A stretch of DNA of 64,000 nucleotides from Noviherbaspirillum cavernae. GTDB lineage: Bacteria; Pseudomonadota; Gammaproteobacteria; Burkholderiales; Burkholderiaceae_D. The position numbers were made by a program, and so were the translations under genes. The DNA lies in NCBI RefSeq assembly GCF_003590875.1, contig NZ_QYUN01000002.1, positions 2,108,001 to 2,172,000 on the forward strand. Reading direction: 5' to 3'. Every line of letters begins with the position of its first letter. Within the stretch, counting starts at the first letter, position 1. Below the pieces are notes generated by a model. The model made no database searches. It saw only the letters and a program-made list of their open reading frames with translations, and was not told the DNA's origin. Shown here one piece after another: positions 36,546 to 44,818 of this stretch.

Positions 36546-37891
36546 ATCAGCTGTCCGCCAATCCTCGCTCGCAGCTCCACGCGTTAACGCCGTATGGGCA
36601 AGGCACTCCTGAAATTGAAAGTCTAGTGAGCTACTTCTGCCGTCTGGCAGCTTCGCACAGCGTGTCAACTTTTACCTTGTCGAGAACGATTGCGAAGCAT
36701 TTCCAGCATGAAGTGATTCCGAGTTTCGATTGGCACCATCGGCAAATTTCCGGCATTCGGGAATCAGCGCTGACCTGGTCAGCGGCATTGTCTGCGCTGA
36801 CATCAGTTCAGGACTTGGATGGTTTGACCTTCCTGCCCTGGCGCGACGTGATTTCGCAGAATGGTTTGTCGATTGTCACACGCGGGCAGTTTTGCCCCGC
36901 ATGCTTTGCCGAGGACGTGGCATCTGGGCGGTCCCCTTATTTCCGATTGGCGTGGGAATCCGCAGAAGTCTCTGTCTGCGCCAGACATGGTCAACCGCTG
37001 AGCCAACATTGCCCGGGATGCGGCAAGGACAATATTCGGCATGCTGCAGCATTTGTCGTACCGGGGTGGTGCACCCATTGTGGCGAGTTTCTCGGCAAGA
37101 AAGCGGAGGTGCCTTCACAGACCGTCATCGAGCCGGGTGCATTGTGGAGGGCACGGCAAGTGGGTGACTTGCTGGCAGCGCAAGCTTCGCTTTCCTCAGC
37201 GCCGAACCAAGAGGCACTGACAACGACTATCACGCAGCTTATTGCCGAGATGGACAATGGCCAAAGCGCCGCATTCGCCCGGCGTATCGGCATTGGCAAG
37301 AGCACTATCCATCACTGGCTCAAGACCGGCGGAACGCCAACACTTGAAATCAGTTTGAAGATTGCAGCGCAATGCGGGCTTAGCTTGAGGCATCTGCTTA
37401 CCGGAGAGCTGAGCGGATGGCGGCCTCCTGCGAATAACGACCAGCTCGTGCTGACGCTTCCAAATCTAACTTCCGAGGTGCGACGTTCGCCTCGGACACT
37501 GGATTGGCAGCACGTTGAAGCGCAGCTCCACGCTTTCTTGGAGATGCCGACGCCGATTAGTGTTCTCGAGGCTGCGCGCCGACTCGATGTCGAGGCTCGT
37601 CAGCTTTATTTGCGGGCCAATCGGGTAACGCGGCAATTGGGAGAACGGTGGAAAGACTATGTCCGGCGGCGTCAGCAAGCATCTGTGGCCAACGCGTCGC
37701 CCTACCTCGAGGCAGCCTGTCTTGAAATTTGGGCTGAGGGAAAAGCAGTGACCCGTCGAGAGATTGCGGCACGAGTACCAGCGGAAATTCTGTCGCCAGT
37801 GGCGAACTTGCTCAATGTGCTCAAGGATGTCCACGCGTACTTGAGAAGCTCAGGAGAGGTCGCTGAAAGTACGGCTTCCGACTCCGACTAA
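36542..37891 (+). CDS. tniQ: TniQ/TnsD-type target-site protein
   Basis: 449 residues. The TniQ domain runs from about PYGQGTPEIESLVSYFCRLAASHSV, with zinc-binding Cys/His clusters CPAC...C..H and CPGC...CTHC (about residues 120-190). A central XRE-like HTH (FARRIGIGKSTIHHWLKTGGTPTLEISLKIAAQCGLSLRHLL) is followed by a C-terminal extension with further possible HTH segments. In Tn7 relatives such proteins choose the target DNA. It is the last gene, nearest the tRNA-Ser gene. Confidence 0.9.
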   Translation: MNQLSANPRSQLHALTPYGQGTPEIESLVSYFCRLAASHSVSTFTLSRTIAKHFQHEVIPSFDWHHRQISGIRESALTWSAALSALTSVQDLDGLTFLPWRDVISQNGLSIVTRGQFCPACFAEDVASGRSPYFRLAWESAEVSVCARHGQPLSQHCPGCGKDNIRHAAAFVVPGWCTHCGEFLGKKAEVPSQTVIEPGALWRARQVGDLLAAQASLSSAPNQEALTTTITQLIAEMDNGQSAAFARRIGIGKSTIHHWLKTGGTPTLEISLKIAAQCGLSLRHLLTGELSGWRPPANNDQLVLTLPNLTSEVRRSPRTLDWQHVEAQLHAFLEMPTPISVLEAARRLDVEARQLYLRANRVTRQLGERWKDYVRRRQQASVANASPYLEAACLEIWAEGKAVTRREIAARVPAEILSPVANLLNVLKDVHAYLRSSGEVAESTASDSD

Positions 37892-37913
37892 CCACTACTC
37901 TTTTTACTCCTGG

Positions 37914-37941
37914 AAACCGGCCCATCGTGGCCGGTTTTTTT
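37914..37941 (+). terminator. Terminator of the tns operon
   Basis: Perfect 9-bp stem AAACCGGCC/GGCCGGTTT with a 6-nt loop and T tract, 22 bp after the tniQ stop. Confidence 0.9.
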
Positions 37942-37997
37942 CGCGCGGAATTTCTTTGTTACGTTGAAATAACGGGGTCTCGTAGCACAATTTCCCG

Positions 37998-38064
37998 ATA
38001 AAGCAAAATGTGGCCTATCGAAAAATAAAGCATAAGCTGTCCAAGTGGCCACTTTATGCTTAAC
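37998..38064. repeat. Candidate TnsB-binding repeats at the right end
   Basis: Two direct copies of ATAAAGCA-(A/T)-AA start at 37998 and 38025 (27 bp apart), then a related inverted copy CTTTATGCTTAA near 38053-38064. GTGGCC occurs at 38010-38015 and inside the perfect 12-bp palindrome AAGTGGCCACTT at 38043-38054. Such multiple short repeats are typical of Tn7-family ends. No equally clear copy was found at the proposed left end. Confidence 0.5.
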
Positions 38065-38099
38065 GGCACACTTAAGAAAATCAACAACTTATGTATTTA

Positions 38100-38187
38100 T
38101 GGCGGAGACTGTGAGATTCGAACTCACGGACGGTTGCCCGTCGGCAGTTTTCAAGACTGCTGGTTTAAACCGCTCACCCAAGTCTCC
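38100..38187 (-). tRNA. tRNA-Ser(UGA)
   Basis: 88 nt with long variable arm. Acceptor GGAGACT/AGTCTCC, anticodon TGA in CTTGAAA, and CCA encoded. Its 3' end faces the island, and its last 17 nt are repeated at 28867-28883. It is the probable target of the element ending at about 38086. Confidence 0.97.
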
Positions 38188-38312
38188 ATGATCTTTCGCG
38201 GAAGCTGTTGAAACAGCGGGAATGCATGCCCGATCTTCATTGCCCGACTTCCGGAGAGCGAATTATACCTAACTCGCCCTCTCTTGCTGCATGACCTTAG
38301 GCAAATCGGAAG

Positions 38313-39554
38313 CTATTCCGCCAAAAATATTTGCTGAAGGTCGTTCAGAAAGCGCGTTCCCAACTCCGTCGGCTTGATGATCTTGTGGTCCCGGTACAGC
38401 AGCCCTCTGCTTTCGGCCTCGATGAGTGGTTTTTCGATCGCATTGAGCGTCAGCCCGGTACGCTCGGCAAACTGGTTTACGTCAAAGCCCTCGTTCAGAC
38501 GCAAGGCGTTGAGCATGAATTCGAAGCCAAGCTCGTCGCGCCCGATCTCGAATTCCTCCTGAATCGGATTTCCGCTTCTGGTATTTTCAAGATAAGCCTT
38601 CGGCTGCTTGTAGCGCATTTGTCGGACGATCCGATGCGGGAACGAGATCTTGGAATGCGCACCGGCACCAATCCCGAGATAGTCGCCGAACTGCCAGTAA
38701 TTCAGGTTGTGCCGCGCCTGGCGTCCCGGCTGCGCATAAGCGGATACCTCGTAGTGCATGTAACCAGCAGCGGCAGCCTGCTGCTGGATCATGTCCTGCA
38801 TTTCCGCGCTTGCATCATCGTCCGGCACGATCGGCGGATATTTTGCGAAGTAGGTATTCGGCTCGAGCGTCAAGTGGTACAGCGACAAGTGCGGCGGGGC
38901 AAAACCGATGGCGGTTGCGACATCCTGTTGCGCCTCCTCCAAGGTTTGCGAAGGCAGGGCATACATCAGATCGAGATTGAAGTTGTCGAAATTTGCCTGC
39001 GCAATCTCGACTGCGCGCCGCGCCTCGTCGCCATCGTGAATGCGGCCCAAGGCCTGCAAATGGCGCGGGCTGAAGCTCTGGATGCCGATCGACAGGCGAT
39101 TGATGCCGCTGGCCCGATACGACTTGAATTTCTCCGCTTCGAAGGTGCCGGGATTGGCTTCCATCGTGATTTCTGCCGCGCCATCGAGCGGAAGCAAGGT
39201 GCGCACATCGGACAACAGCCTGTCGAGGCCTGCCGCCGACATCAGGCTGGGTGTACCGCCGCCGATGAAGATCGTGTAAATCTTCCGTCCCCAGATCAAC
39301 GGCAGCGCATTTTCCAGATCGCTGCGCAAGGCATCCAGGTATTCCGCCTCCGGGAAGCCGTCCTTTACCTCATGCGAATTGAAATCGCAGTAAGGGCATT
39401 TGCGCACACACCATGGGAAATGGATGTACAGCGAAAGTGGCGGCAAGGCCGCAAGCTGGAGCGCTCCCGGCCGCAGGAATGCGGCGGCAGCCTGCGCCGG
39501 CGACGTCGCCTCGGCGATCTTGCTGCCCGCTGTCACGGGCTTGATGGGAATCAT
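38313..39554 (-). CDS. hemW: Radical SAM heme chaperone HemW
   Basis: 413 residues. The cluster CVRKCPYC has Cys 49, 53 and 56 and is followed by DF rather than a fourth Cys, the HemW rather than HemN form. IFIGGGTPSLMS and SIGIQSF follow. HemW inserts heme into proteins and does not carry out coproporphyrinogen oxidation. It overlaps rdgB's stop by 4 nt, so the two are coupled. About 125 bp separate it from tRNA-Ser. Confidence 0.93.
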   Translation of the reverse strand: MIPIKPVTAGSKIAEATSPAQAAAAFLRPGALQLAALPPLSLYIHFPWCVRKCPYCDFNSHEVKDGFPEAEYLDALRSDLENALPLIWGRKIYTIFIGGGTPSLMSAAGLDRLLSDVRTLLPLDGAAEITMEANPGTFEAEKFKSYRASGINRLSIGIQSFSPRHLQALGRIHDGDEARRAVEIAQANFDNFNLDLMYALPSQTLEEAQQDVATAIGFAPPHLSLYHLTLEPNTYFAKYPPIVPDDDASAEMQDMIQQQAAAAGYMHYEVSAYAQPGRQARHNLNYWQFGDYLGIGAGAHSKISFPHRIVRQMRYKQPKAYLENTRSGNPIQEEFEIGRDELGFEFMLNALRLNEGFDVNQFAERTGLTLNAIEKPLIEAESRGLLYRDHKIIKPTELGTRFLNDLQQIFLAE

Positions 39555-40135
39555 CGTAATTTCTCAACCAACACACGCAACGCCTGCCCGCGATGCGACA
39601 GGCGGTTCTTCTCTTCCGCAGACAATTCCGCCGCCGTCTTGCCGAGCGATGGCAGCCAGAAATAAGGATCGTAGCCAAAGCCACCCTGCCCGCGTGCTTC
39701 GGCGATGATTTCACCATCCCAGCGGCCGTCCGCGATCACCGGCTGCGGGTCGTCCGCATGCCGGACGAAGACGAGCACACAGTAATAGTAGGCCGATTTG
39801 TCCGCCTGCGCGGCGAGATCGGCGATCAGTTTCTGGTTATTGCGCGCATCCGATTTCGGCTCGCCCGCATAGCGCGCGGACAAGACACCGGGCGCGCCGC
39901 CCAGCGCGTTGGCACACACGCCGGAGTCGTCCGCCAGCGCGGGCAAGCCTGTCAATCGGGCCGCATGGCGGGCTTTTTCGAGCGCATTTTCAACGAATGT
40001 GAGATGCGGCTCTTCGGCCTCGCTCACGTTGAAGTCGCCCTGCGGACGCAGGTCGAAGCCGATAGGTGCCAGCAACTGGCTGAATTCCTTCAGCTTGCCG
40101 ACATTGTTTGAAGCAAGAACGATGGTACGGGTCAT
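39551..40135 (-). CDS. rdgB: XTP/dITP pyrophosphatase RdgB
   Basis: 194 residues. SNNVGKLKEF, ADDSGVCANALGG and GGFGYDPYFWLP are the family motifs. It hydrolyses non-canonical purine nucleotides so that they are not built into DNA. It lies in a run with hemW and rph, which is usual in Betaproteobacteria. The gap to rph is 49 bp. Confidence 0.95.
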   Translation of the reverse strand: MTRTIVLASNNVGKLKEFSQLLAPIGFDLRPQGDFNVSEAEEPHLTFVENALEKARHAARLTGLPALADDSGVCANALGGAPGVLSARYAGEPKSDARNNQKLIADLAAQADKSAYYYCVLVFVRHADDPQPVIADGRWDGEIIAEARGQGGFGYDPYFWLPSLGKTAAELSAEEKNRLSHRGQALRVLVEKLR

Positions 40136-40184
40136 GACAATTTACCGGGTGCAGTGAATGCATCGGCCTGGAACGGGGGTAAAT

Positions 40185-40919
40185 CTACCGAGTCAGGCCG
40201 AGGGCCTTTTTCTGCAGCGTGACGATTTCGAAGATGCCTTGCTGCGCAAGGTCCAGCAGCCGGTCCATCGTGGCACGATCGAAAGCCTCGCCTTCGGCGG
40301 TTCCCTGCACTTCGACGAAATGTCCGGCATCGGTCATCACGACATTCATGTCGGTGTCGCAGTCGGAATCTTCCAGATAATCGAGGTCAAGCACCGGCGT
40401 GCCGCGATAGACGCCGACGGATATTGCCGCAACGAAGTGCTTCGCCGGAACCGCAGCAATCACCTTGCTCTCGACCAGCTCGGAAAATGCATCATAAGCA
40501 GCCACCATCGCGCCGGTAATGGCCGCAGTGCGCGTACCGCCATCGGCCTGGATCACGTCGCAATCCAGATGCAGCGTGCGCTCGCCGAATGCCTCCAGAT
40601 CGAACGCTGCGCGCAGCGAACGCCCGATCAGGCGTTGAATCTCCTGCGTACGTCCGGACTGCTTTCCCTTGGCCGCTTCGCGATCCATGCGTGTGTGTGT
40701 CGAGCGCGGCAGCATGCCGTACTCGGCAGTCAGCCAGCCCTGGCCCATACCTTTCAGGAAGCCGGGTACTTTTTCTTCGATGCTTGCGGTGCAAATGACC
40801 CGCGTATCGCCAAACTCGACCAGCACCGAGCCTTCGGCATGTTTGGTGTAGTTGCGTGTCAGGCGAATGGAACGCAATGCGTCAGCGGCACGTCCGCTGG
40901 GACGGTTTTGATTTGACAT
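40185..40919 (-). CDS. rph: Ribonuclease PH
   Basis: 244 residues, full length. [50 protein letters not shown] and [18 protein letters not shown] segments (here [16 protein letters not shown]) are diagnostic. It trims tRNA 3' ends phosphorolytically. The stop lies 49 bp from rdgB and the start 11 bp from the phosphatase gene stop, so it is probably cotranscribed with that pair. Confidence 0.96.
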   Translation of the reverse strand: MSNQNRPSGRAADALRSIRLTRNYTKHAEGSVLVEFGDTRVICTASIEEKVPGFLKGMGQGWLTAEYGMLPRSTHTRMDREAAKGKQSGRTQEIQRLIGRSLRAAFDLEAFGERTLHLDCDVIQADGGTRTAAITGAMVAAYDAFSELVESKVIAAVPAKHFVAAISVGVYRGTPVLDLDYLEDSDCDTDMNVVMTDAGHFVEVQGTAEGEAFDRATMDRLLDLAQQGIFEIVTLQKKALGLTR

Positions 40920-40930
40920 GAATGGATCTG

Positions 40931-41860
40931 CTATTTGGAAGTCAGGCGGGACGATTTCTCGATCGCGCCGCGAATTTCTTCGATCGCTTTCTCGATCTCG
41001 GAGTCGTTGAATGCATCGGCCTGCTCAAGATCGGCATGGCGTGGCGCCTGAATCGTCGTCGTTACGCTGCCCAAGGGCAAGGTATGCGTCGTGATCGTGC
41101 TGTTGGCGTCCTGCACACTGTGGGCGTTGTCCCACATCAGTGCAAGTGCAGTGACATTGTCGCTGTTTTTTCCGGCAATGCCGGTTGCGGTTGCAAGCAA
41201 TTCCGGCACGGCACGCACCACCGTGTTGTTCTGCAGTTGTTGCGCAAGTACATGATCGGGCAGGACCGCCCACAAGCCATCGGAACACAGCAGAATCACA
41301 TCACCCGCCTGCAAGCTGGCACGGCGCGACAGCTCCACGATCGGCATGTTCGGCGCGCCGAGGCAATTGAACAACTTGTTGCGATCGGGATGCGTATCGC
41401 GTTCGGAAGGGTCCACCTTGCCTTGCGCAATCAGTGTCTCGATTCGCGAGTGGTCGCGAGTACGCGCAAGAATCTGGCCTTGGCGCATCCAGTACAGACG
41501 CGAATCGCCACAATGCGCCCAGTACGCACTGTTATGCTGAATCAGGCAGGCAACGATGGTAGTACGCGGTGTCTCGGGCAGGTTATTGATCGCGCGATAG
41601 CGGTGGATTTCGCGATGAGCGGCAAAGAAACTGTCTTCGAGAAACCGCTCCGGTTTCTTCACATACGGATTGGCATTCTGTTGAAACAAGGATCCGATTG
41701 TCTGCATGGCAATCGTTGCTGCCATCTCGCCTTGAATATGGCCACCCATGCCGTCAGCCAAGAGCAGCAACAGCGCATCGCGGGTAAAGCTGTACCCCAT
41801 GCGGTCCTGATTGGTCTTGCGGCCACCGATATGACTTTCTTGATAAACAGAGAATCGCAT
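40931..41860 (-). CDS. PP2C-type Ser/Thr phosphatase
   Basis: 309 residues. The metal-binding motifs are in order: [39 protein letters not shown] and [10 protein letters not shown]. There is no membrane segment. It is expected to reverse the neighbouring kinase; they are 13 bp apart. The final 60 residues ([21 protein letters not shown]...) are outside the catalytic fold. Confidence 0.92.
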   Translation of the reverse strand: MRFSVYQESHIGGRKTNQDRMGYSFTRDALLLLLADGMGGHIQGEMAATIAMQTIGSLFQQNANPYVKKPERFLEDSFFAAHREIHRYRAINNLPETPRTTIVACLIQHNSAYWAHCGDSRLYWMRQGQILARTRDHSRIETLIAQGKVDPSERDTHPDRNKLFNCLGAPNMPIVELSRRASLQAGDVILLCSDGLWAVLPDHVLAQQLQNNTVVRAVPELLATATGIAGKNSDNVTALALMWDNAHSVQDANSTITTHTLPLGSVTTTIQAPRHADLEQADAFNDSEIEKAIEEIRGAIEKSSRLTSK

Positions 41861-41873
41861 GAGCAGTAATGAG

Positions 41874-42881
41874 TTAGCGTGTATTGTCCTGGATGGTGGT
41901 ACGTACGTTTGCCGAGTCTTTTCCGATATTGCTGAACAAATTCTTCAATTTGGCAGAGACTTTTTCCAGCAGATTCGCTTCCTTCTTTGGCGGTACAGGT
42001 TCGCGCAACGCCTTCTGCAATGCAAACACGCTCTGCGGGCGCTCCAGCGGATCAATCCGCAGCGCCCAGCGAATCACCTGGATCAGCTCGCGCGAATACA
42101 TGCTTTCCAGCTTGCGGTAGTGCTCCTCCATCTTGTCGTTGACCTTGCGCTGATCCGCCGGTTGCGGCGGCGCGCCGACCATGCAGGCGAACATCGATGC
42201 GCCGATGCTGTAGATATCGGTCCACGGCCCGAGATTGCCATTCTTGACATACAACTCGGGCGGCGCGAATCCCGGTGTATACATCGGATACAGCTTCGGC
42301 ATATCGCTCTTGAGCGTCTGTCGCGCCGCGCCAAAATCCAGCAGGATCGGCGTGCCGTCCATGCGCAGGTAGATATTGGCGGGCTTGAGATCGAGATGCA
42401 GCAGCTTGTTGGTATGCACCTCGCGCAGACCGTTCATCACCTGATTGAACATTTTCCGGATGAAGCGTTCCGACACGAGAGGACGCTCGCCTTTGTCGCG
42501 GCGGCGCAAAATATGGTCCTGCAACGAACGTCCCGATTCGTACGCCATCACCATGTACACGGTGTCATTGGCGCGGAAGAAGTTGACGACGCTGACCACG
42601 TTCGGATGAGAGATGCGCGCCAGCGCGCGCCCCTCTTCAAAGAAACATTTCAGGCCGATGCGGAATACCGGGAGGTTGTCGGCTGAAATCGCCGGCATCA
42701 ATTCGCCGGGCTGCCGCAAGGCCAGTGAACTGGGAAGATATTCCTTGATCGCGACGGCGTTGCCATCTTCATCGTATGCCAGATAGACAATACTGAACCC
42801 GCCGGACGCAATCTTCTTTACAATGCGGTATCCGGCAATTTCGAGTCCATCAGGCAACGGAGCGTTGTTTTGCGCGGCCAT
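41874..42881 (-). CDS. Hanks-type Ser/Thr protein kinase, cytoplasmic
   Basis: 335 residues. Gly loop IASGGFSIVYLAYD, invariant Lys in VAIKEYLP, catalytic loop LLHLDLKPANIYL and metal-binding DFGAAR. The catalytic loop is HLD rather than HRD, so it is a non-RD type. No transmembrane or PASTA segments follow the kinase domain; the C-terminal 60 residues are a helical tail. With the adjacent PP2C it makes a reversible phosphorylation pair between rph and yicC. Confidence 0.92.
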   Translation of the reverse strand: MAAQNNAPLPDGLEIAGYRIVKKIASGGFSIVYLAYDEDGNAVAIKEYLPSSLALRQPGELMPAISADNLPVFRIGLKCFFEEGRALARISHPNVVSVVNFFRANDTVYMVMAYESGRSLQDHILRRRDKGERPLVSERFIRKMFNQVMNGLREVHTNKLLHLDLKPANIYLRMDGTPILLDFGAARQTLKSDMPKLYPMYTPGFAPPELYVKNGNLGPWTDIYSIGASMFACMVGAPPQPADQRKVNDKMEEHYRKLESMYSRELIQVIRWALRIDPLERPQSVFALQKALREPVPPKKEANLLEKVSAKLKNLFSNIGKDSANVRTTIQDNTR

Positions 42882-42955
42882 AGTTTCCTAAGTGAGTTCA
42901 CTTGCGATTGTGTTGATAATTCCCTGCTTTGTAAAGAAGAAACCTGAGGCATATC

Positions 42956-43870
42956 TTGACTATAGCCAGCATGACCGGATACTCGGTCACCTCACGCGAA
43001 ACCACTGCCGGAACGTTGACAATCGAGCTCAAGAGCGTCAATTCCCGCTTTCTGGATTTGCAATTTCGCATCAATGACGAACTGCGCGCCGCCGAACCTG
43101 CATTGCGCGAAGCAATCATGGGACGGGCATCGCGCGGCAAGGTCGAATGCCGCCTGAGCTTCGGGCGCAAGGCGGCCAGCGGCAGCACGCAAGCATTGAA
43201 TATGACACTGCTTGCCACTTTGACCCGGCTTCAGGAAGACGTCCGCAGGCAGTTCAAGGATGCAGCAGCGATGTCGGTCAATGAATTGTTGCGGTGGCCG
43301 GGGATGCTCGAAGAAACCGAGATCACGCAGGAGACCCTGCAAGCCGACATTCTGGCGCTTGCTGCGACTGCGCTCGATGCCTTTGTCGAATCGCGCACGC
43401 GCGAAGGCGCAGCGTTGCAGGCGATGCTACTGGCTCGGGTCGATGATATGGAAGCGATTGTCACGCGCATCACACCGCTCGTGCCACAAGCCATTTCCCA
43501 GTTCCAGCAAAAAGCGATCGAGCGCTTGCAGGAAGCGCTGGGGCTGGTGTTGCAGAATGGCGCATCCGCCTCGCCTGTCGTTTCCCGCGAAGAAGCACTG
43601 GAGCGCATCCGCCAGGAAGTGACCATGTACGGCATCCGGATCGATGTCGCCGAGGAACTCTCGCGCCTATCGGCCCATTTGTCGGAAACACGCCATATCC
43701 TGAAGAAAGGCGGACAAGTCGGCAAACGCCTCGATTTCATGATGCAGGAATTGAATCGCGAAGCCAACACGATTGGCTCCAAGGCTGCGGTAAAGGAATT
43801 GGCGGATGCCTCGATGACGATGAAGCTCCTGATTGAGCAGATGCGCGAACAAGTCCAGAATCTGGAATAG
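42956..43870 (+). CDS. yicC: YicC-family endoribonuclease
   Basis: 304 residues from a TTG start. The TTG at 42956 follows GAGG and restores the conserved SMTGYSV N-terminus; a start at the ATG 42971 would drop part of it. The remaining sequence ([39 protein letters not shown]) is diagnostic. It is divergent from the kinase and leads into gmk, 41 bp downstream. YicC proteins are RNases involved in stress and RNA turnover. Confidence 0.93.
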   Translation: MTIASMTGYSVTSRETTAGTLTIELKSVNSRFLDLQFRINDELRAAEPALREAIMGRASRGKVECRLSFGRKAASGSTQALNMTLLATLTRLQEDVRRQFKDAAAMSVNELLRWPGMLEETEITQETLQADILALAATALDAFVESRTREGAALQAMLLARVDDMEAIVTRITPLVPQAISQFQQKAIERLQEALGLVLQNGASASPVVSREEALERIRQEVTMYGIRIDVAEELSRLSAHLSETRHILKKGGQVGKRLDFMMQELNREANTIGSKAAVKELADASMTMKLLIEQMREQVQNLE

Positions 43871-43911
43871 ATTCGTATCCCGATTGTCACGTTTCATCAT
43901 TGAGAATATCT

Positions 43912-44556
43912 ATGTCCGACGCCAAATCCTCCTCCGGCAGCCTGTTCATGGTCGTTGCGCCGTCAGGTGCCGGAAAATCCACGCTGGTCAACGCGCTGCT
44001 GGCGCAGGAACCCGCCATCAAGCTGTCGATCTCCTATACGACGCGGACGCCTCGGCCGAAGGAGCAGCACGGCTGCGAATACTATTTCACCTCGGTTGAG
44101 GATTTTCTTGTCCGACGCGAATCCGGGGAATTTTTGGAATCCGCCGAAGTCCACGGTAATTACTACGGCACATCCCGGTTGCTGATTGCGGAGCAGATGA
44201 ACGCCGGTACCGACGTGCTGCTCGAAATCGATTGGCAAGGCGCGCAGCAAGTCAAAAAGCAGTTTCCGCACGCGGTCGGCATCTTCATCCTGCCGCCGTC
44301 GATCGATGCGCTGGAAGAGCGGCTGAACAAGCGCGGACAGGATGAACCGCATGTCATTACGCGCCGGATTCTGGCTGCCGGCAGCGAGATTGCGCACGCC
44401 TCCGAGTTCGAATATGTTATTATTAATCAAGAGTTTGCAACCGCTTTGTCCGAATTGACGGCAATCGTCAAAGCAACCCGTTGCCGGTTTGTGCAACAGG
44501 CTGCGCGCAACACATCCCTTTTTGCCCAACTGGGCATTCATGCCAATTTAAGCTGA
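43912..44556 (+). CDS. gmk: Guanylate kinase
   Basis: 214 residues. P-loop [10 protein letters not shown] near residue 17, then [23 protein letters not shown] and [13 protein letters not shown]. It converts GMP to GDP. The ATG at 43912 was chosen over the upstream in-frame TTG at 43900. The order yicC-gmk-rpoZ-spoT is conserved in proteobacteria. Confidence 0.97.
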   Translation: MSDAKSSSGSLFMVVAPSGAGKSTLVNALLAQEPAIKLSISYTTRTPRPKEQHGCEYYFTSVEDFLVRRESGEFLESAEVHGNYYGTSRLLIAEQMNAGTDVLLEIDWQGAQQVKKQFPHAVGIFILPPSIDALEERLNKRGQDEPHVITRRILAAGSEIAHASEFEYVIINQEFATALSELTAIVKATRCRFVQQAARNTSLFAQLGIHANLS

Positions 44557-44578
44557 TACCGCATTTACAGGAGCAAAC

Positions 44579-44782
44579 ATGGCCCGCATTACCATCGAAG
44601 ATTGCCTGAAGCAAATCCCGAACCGTTTTCAACTCACATTGGCAGCGACCTATCGCGCCCGCCAATTGTTGCAAGGACACACACCGAAAGTTGAAGCAAA
44701 GGACAAGCCGACGGTTGTTGCCTTGCGTGAAATCGCGGCGGGCAAGGTCGGTATGGAAATGTTGAAGAAGGTACCAAGCTAA
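44579..44782 (+). CDS. rpoZ: RNA polymerase omega subunit
   Basis: 67 residues: [30 protein letters not shown] is the family start, with [16 protein letters not shown] after it. Omega helps assemble RNA polymerase and binds ppGpp jointly with the beta' subunit. ACAGGAG lies before the ATG. It is 22 bp after gmk and 36 bp before spoT. Confidence 0.97.
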   Translation: MARITIEDCLKQIPNRFQLTLAATYRARQLLQGHTPKVEAKDKPTVVALREIAAGKVGMEMLKKVPS

Positions 44783-44818
44783 CCTCCTCAAATGCAATGC
44801 GGCTGATATCCTTTACGT

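Larger units (their letters stand above)
32152..38086 (+). mobile_element. Minimal Tn7-like element (tnsAB-tnsC-tniQ) beside tRNA-Ser
   Basis: The genes are certain, the ends are not. Both candidate ends begin TGTTG when read inward: left TGTTGCTCATTCTTTAG at 32152, right TGTTGATTTTCTTAAG from 38086 leftward. That matches the TGTNG termini of Tn7 relatives. The 5-bp flanks (CATGA and ACTTA) are not equal, so a target duplication is not confirmed. The right end would lie 13 bp from the tRNA-Ser 3' terminus. No CRISPR, cas, restriction, toxin or resistance genes are present. Confidence 0.5.

Noticed and set aside
31336..37985. GGTCTCGTAG occurs at 31336-31345 and 37976-37985 as a possible pair of transposon ends
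   Set aside because: Only 10 bp agree and the flanks diverge at once; both are in direct orientation, which does not suit Tn7-type inverted ends. Chance match is likely.
28884..38099. Integrase gene for the tRNA-Ser island
   Set aside because: No frame shows tyrosine or serine recombinase motifs (such as R-HxxR-Y) anywhere between the two tRNA-end copies.
32121..38100. CRISPR array or cas genes linked to the Tn7-like operon
   Set aside because: I saw no direct repeats of CRISPR size nor any Cas-like frames within the island, so the element is not CRISPR-guided as far as this window shows.
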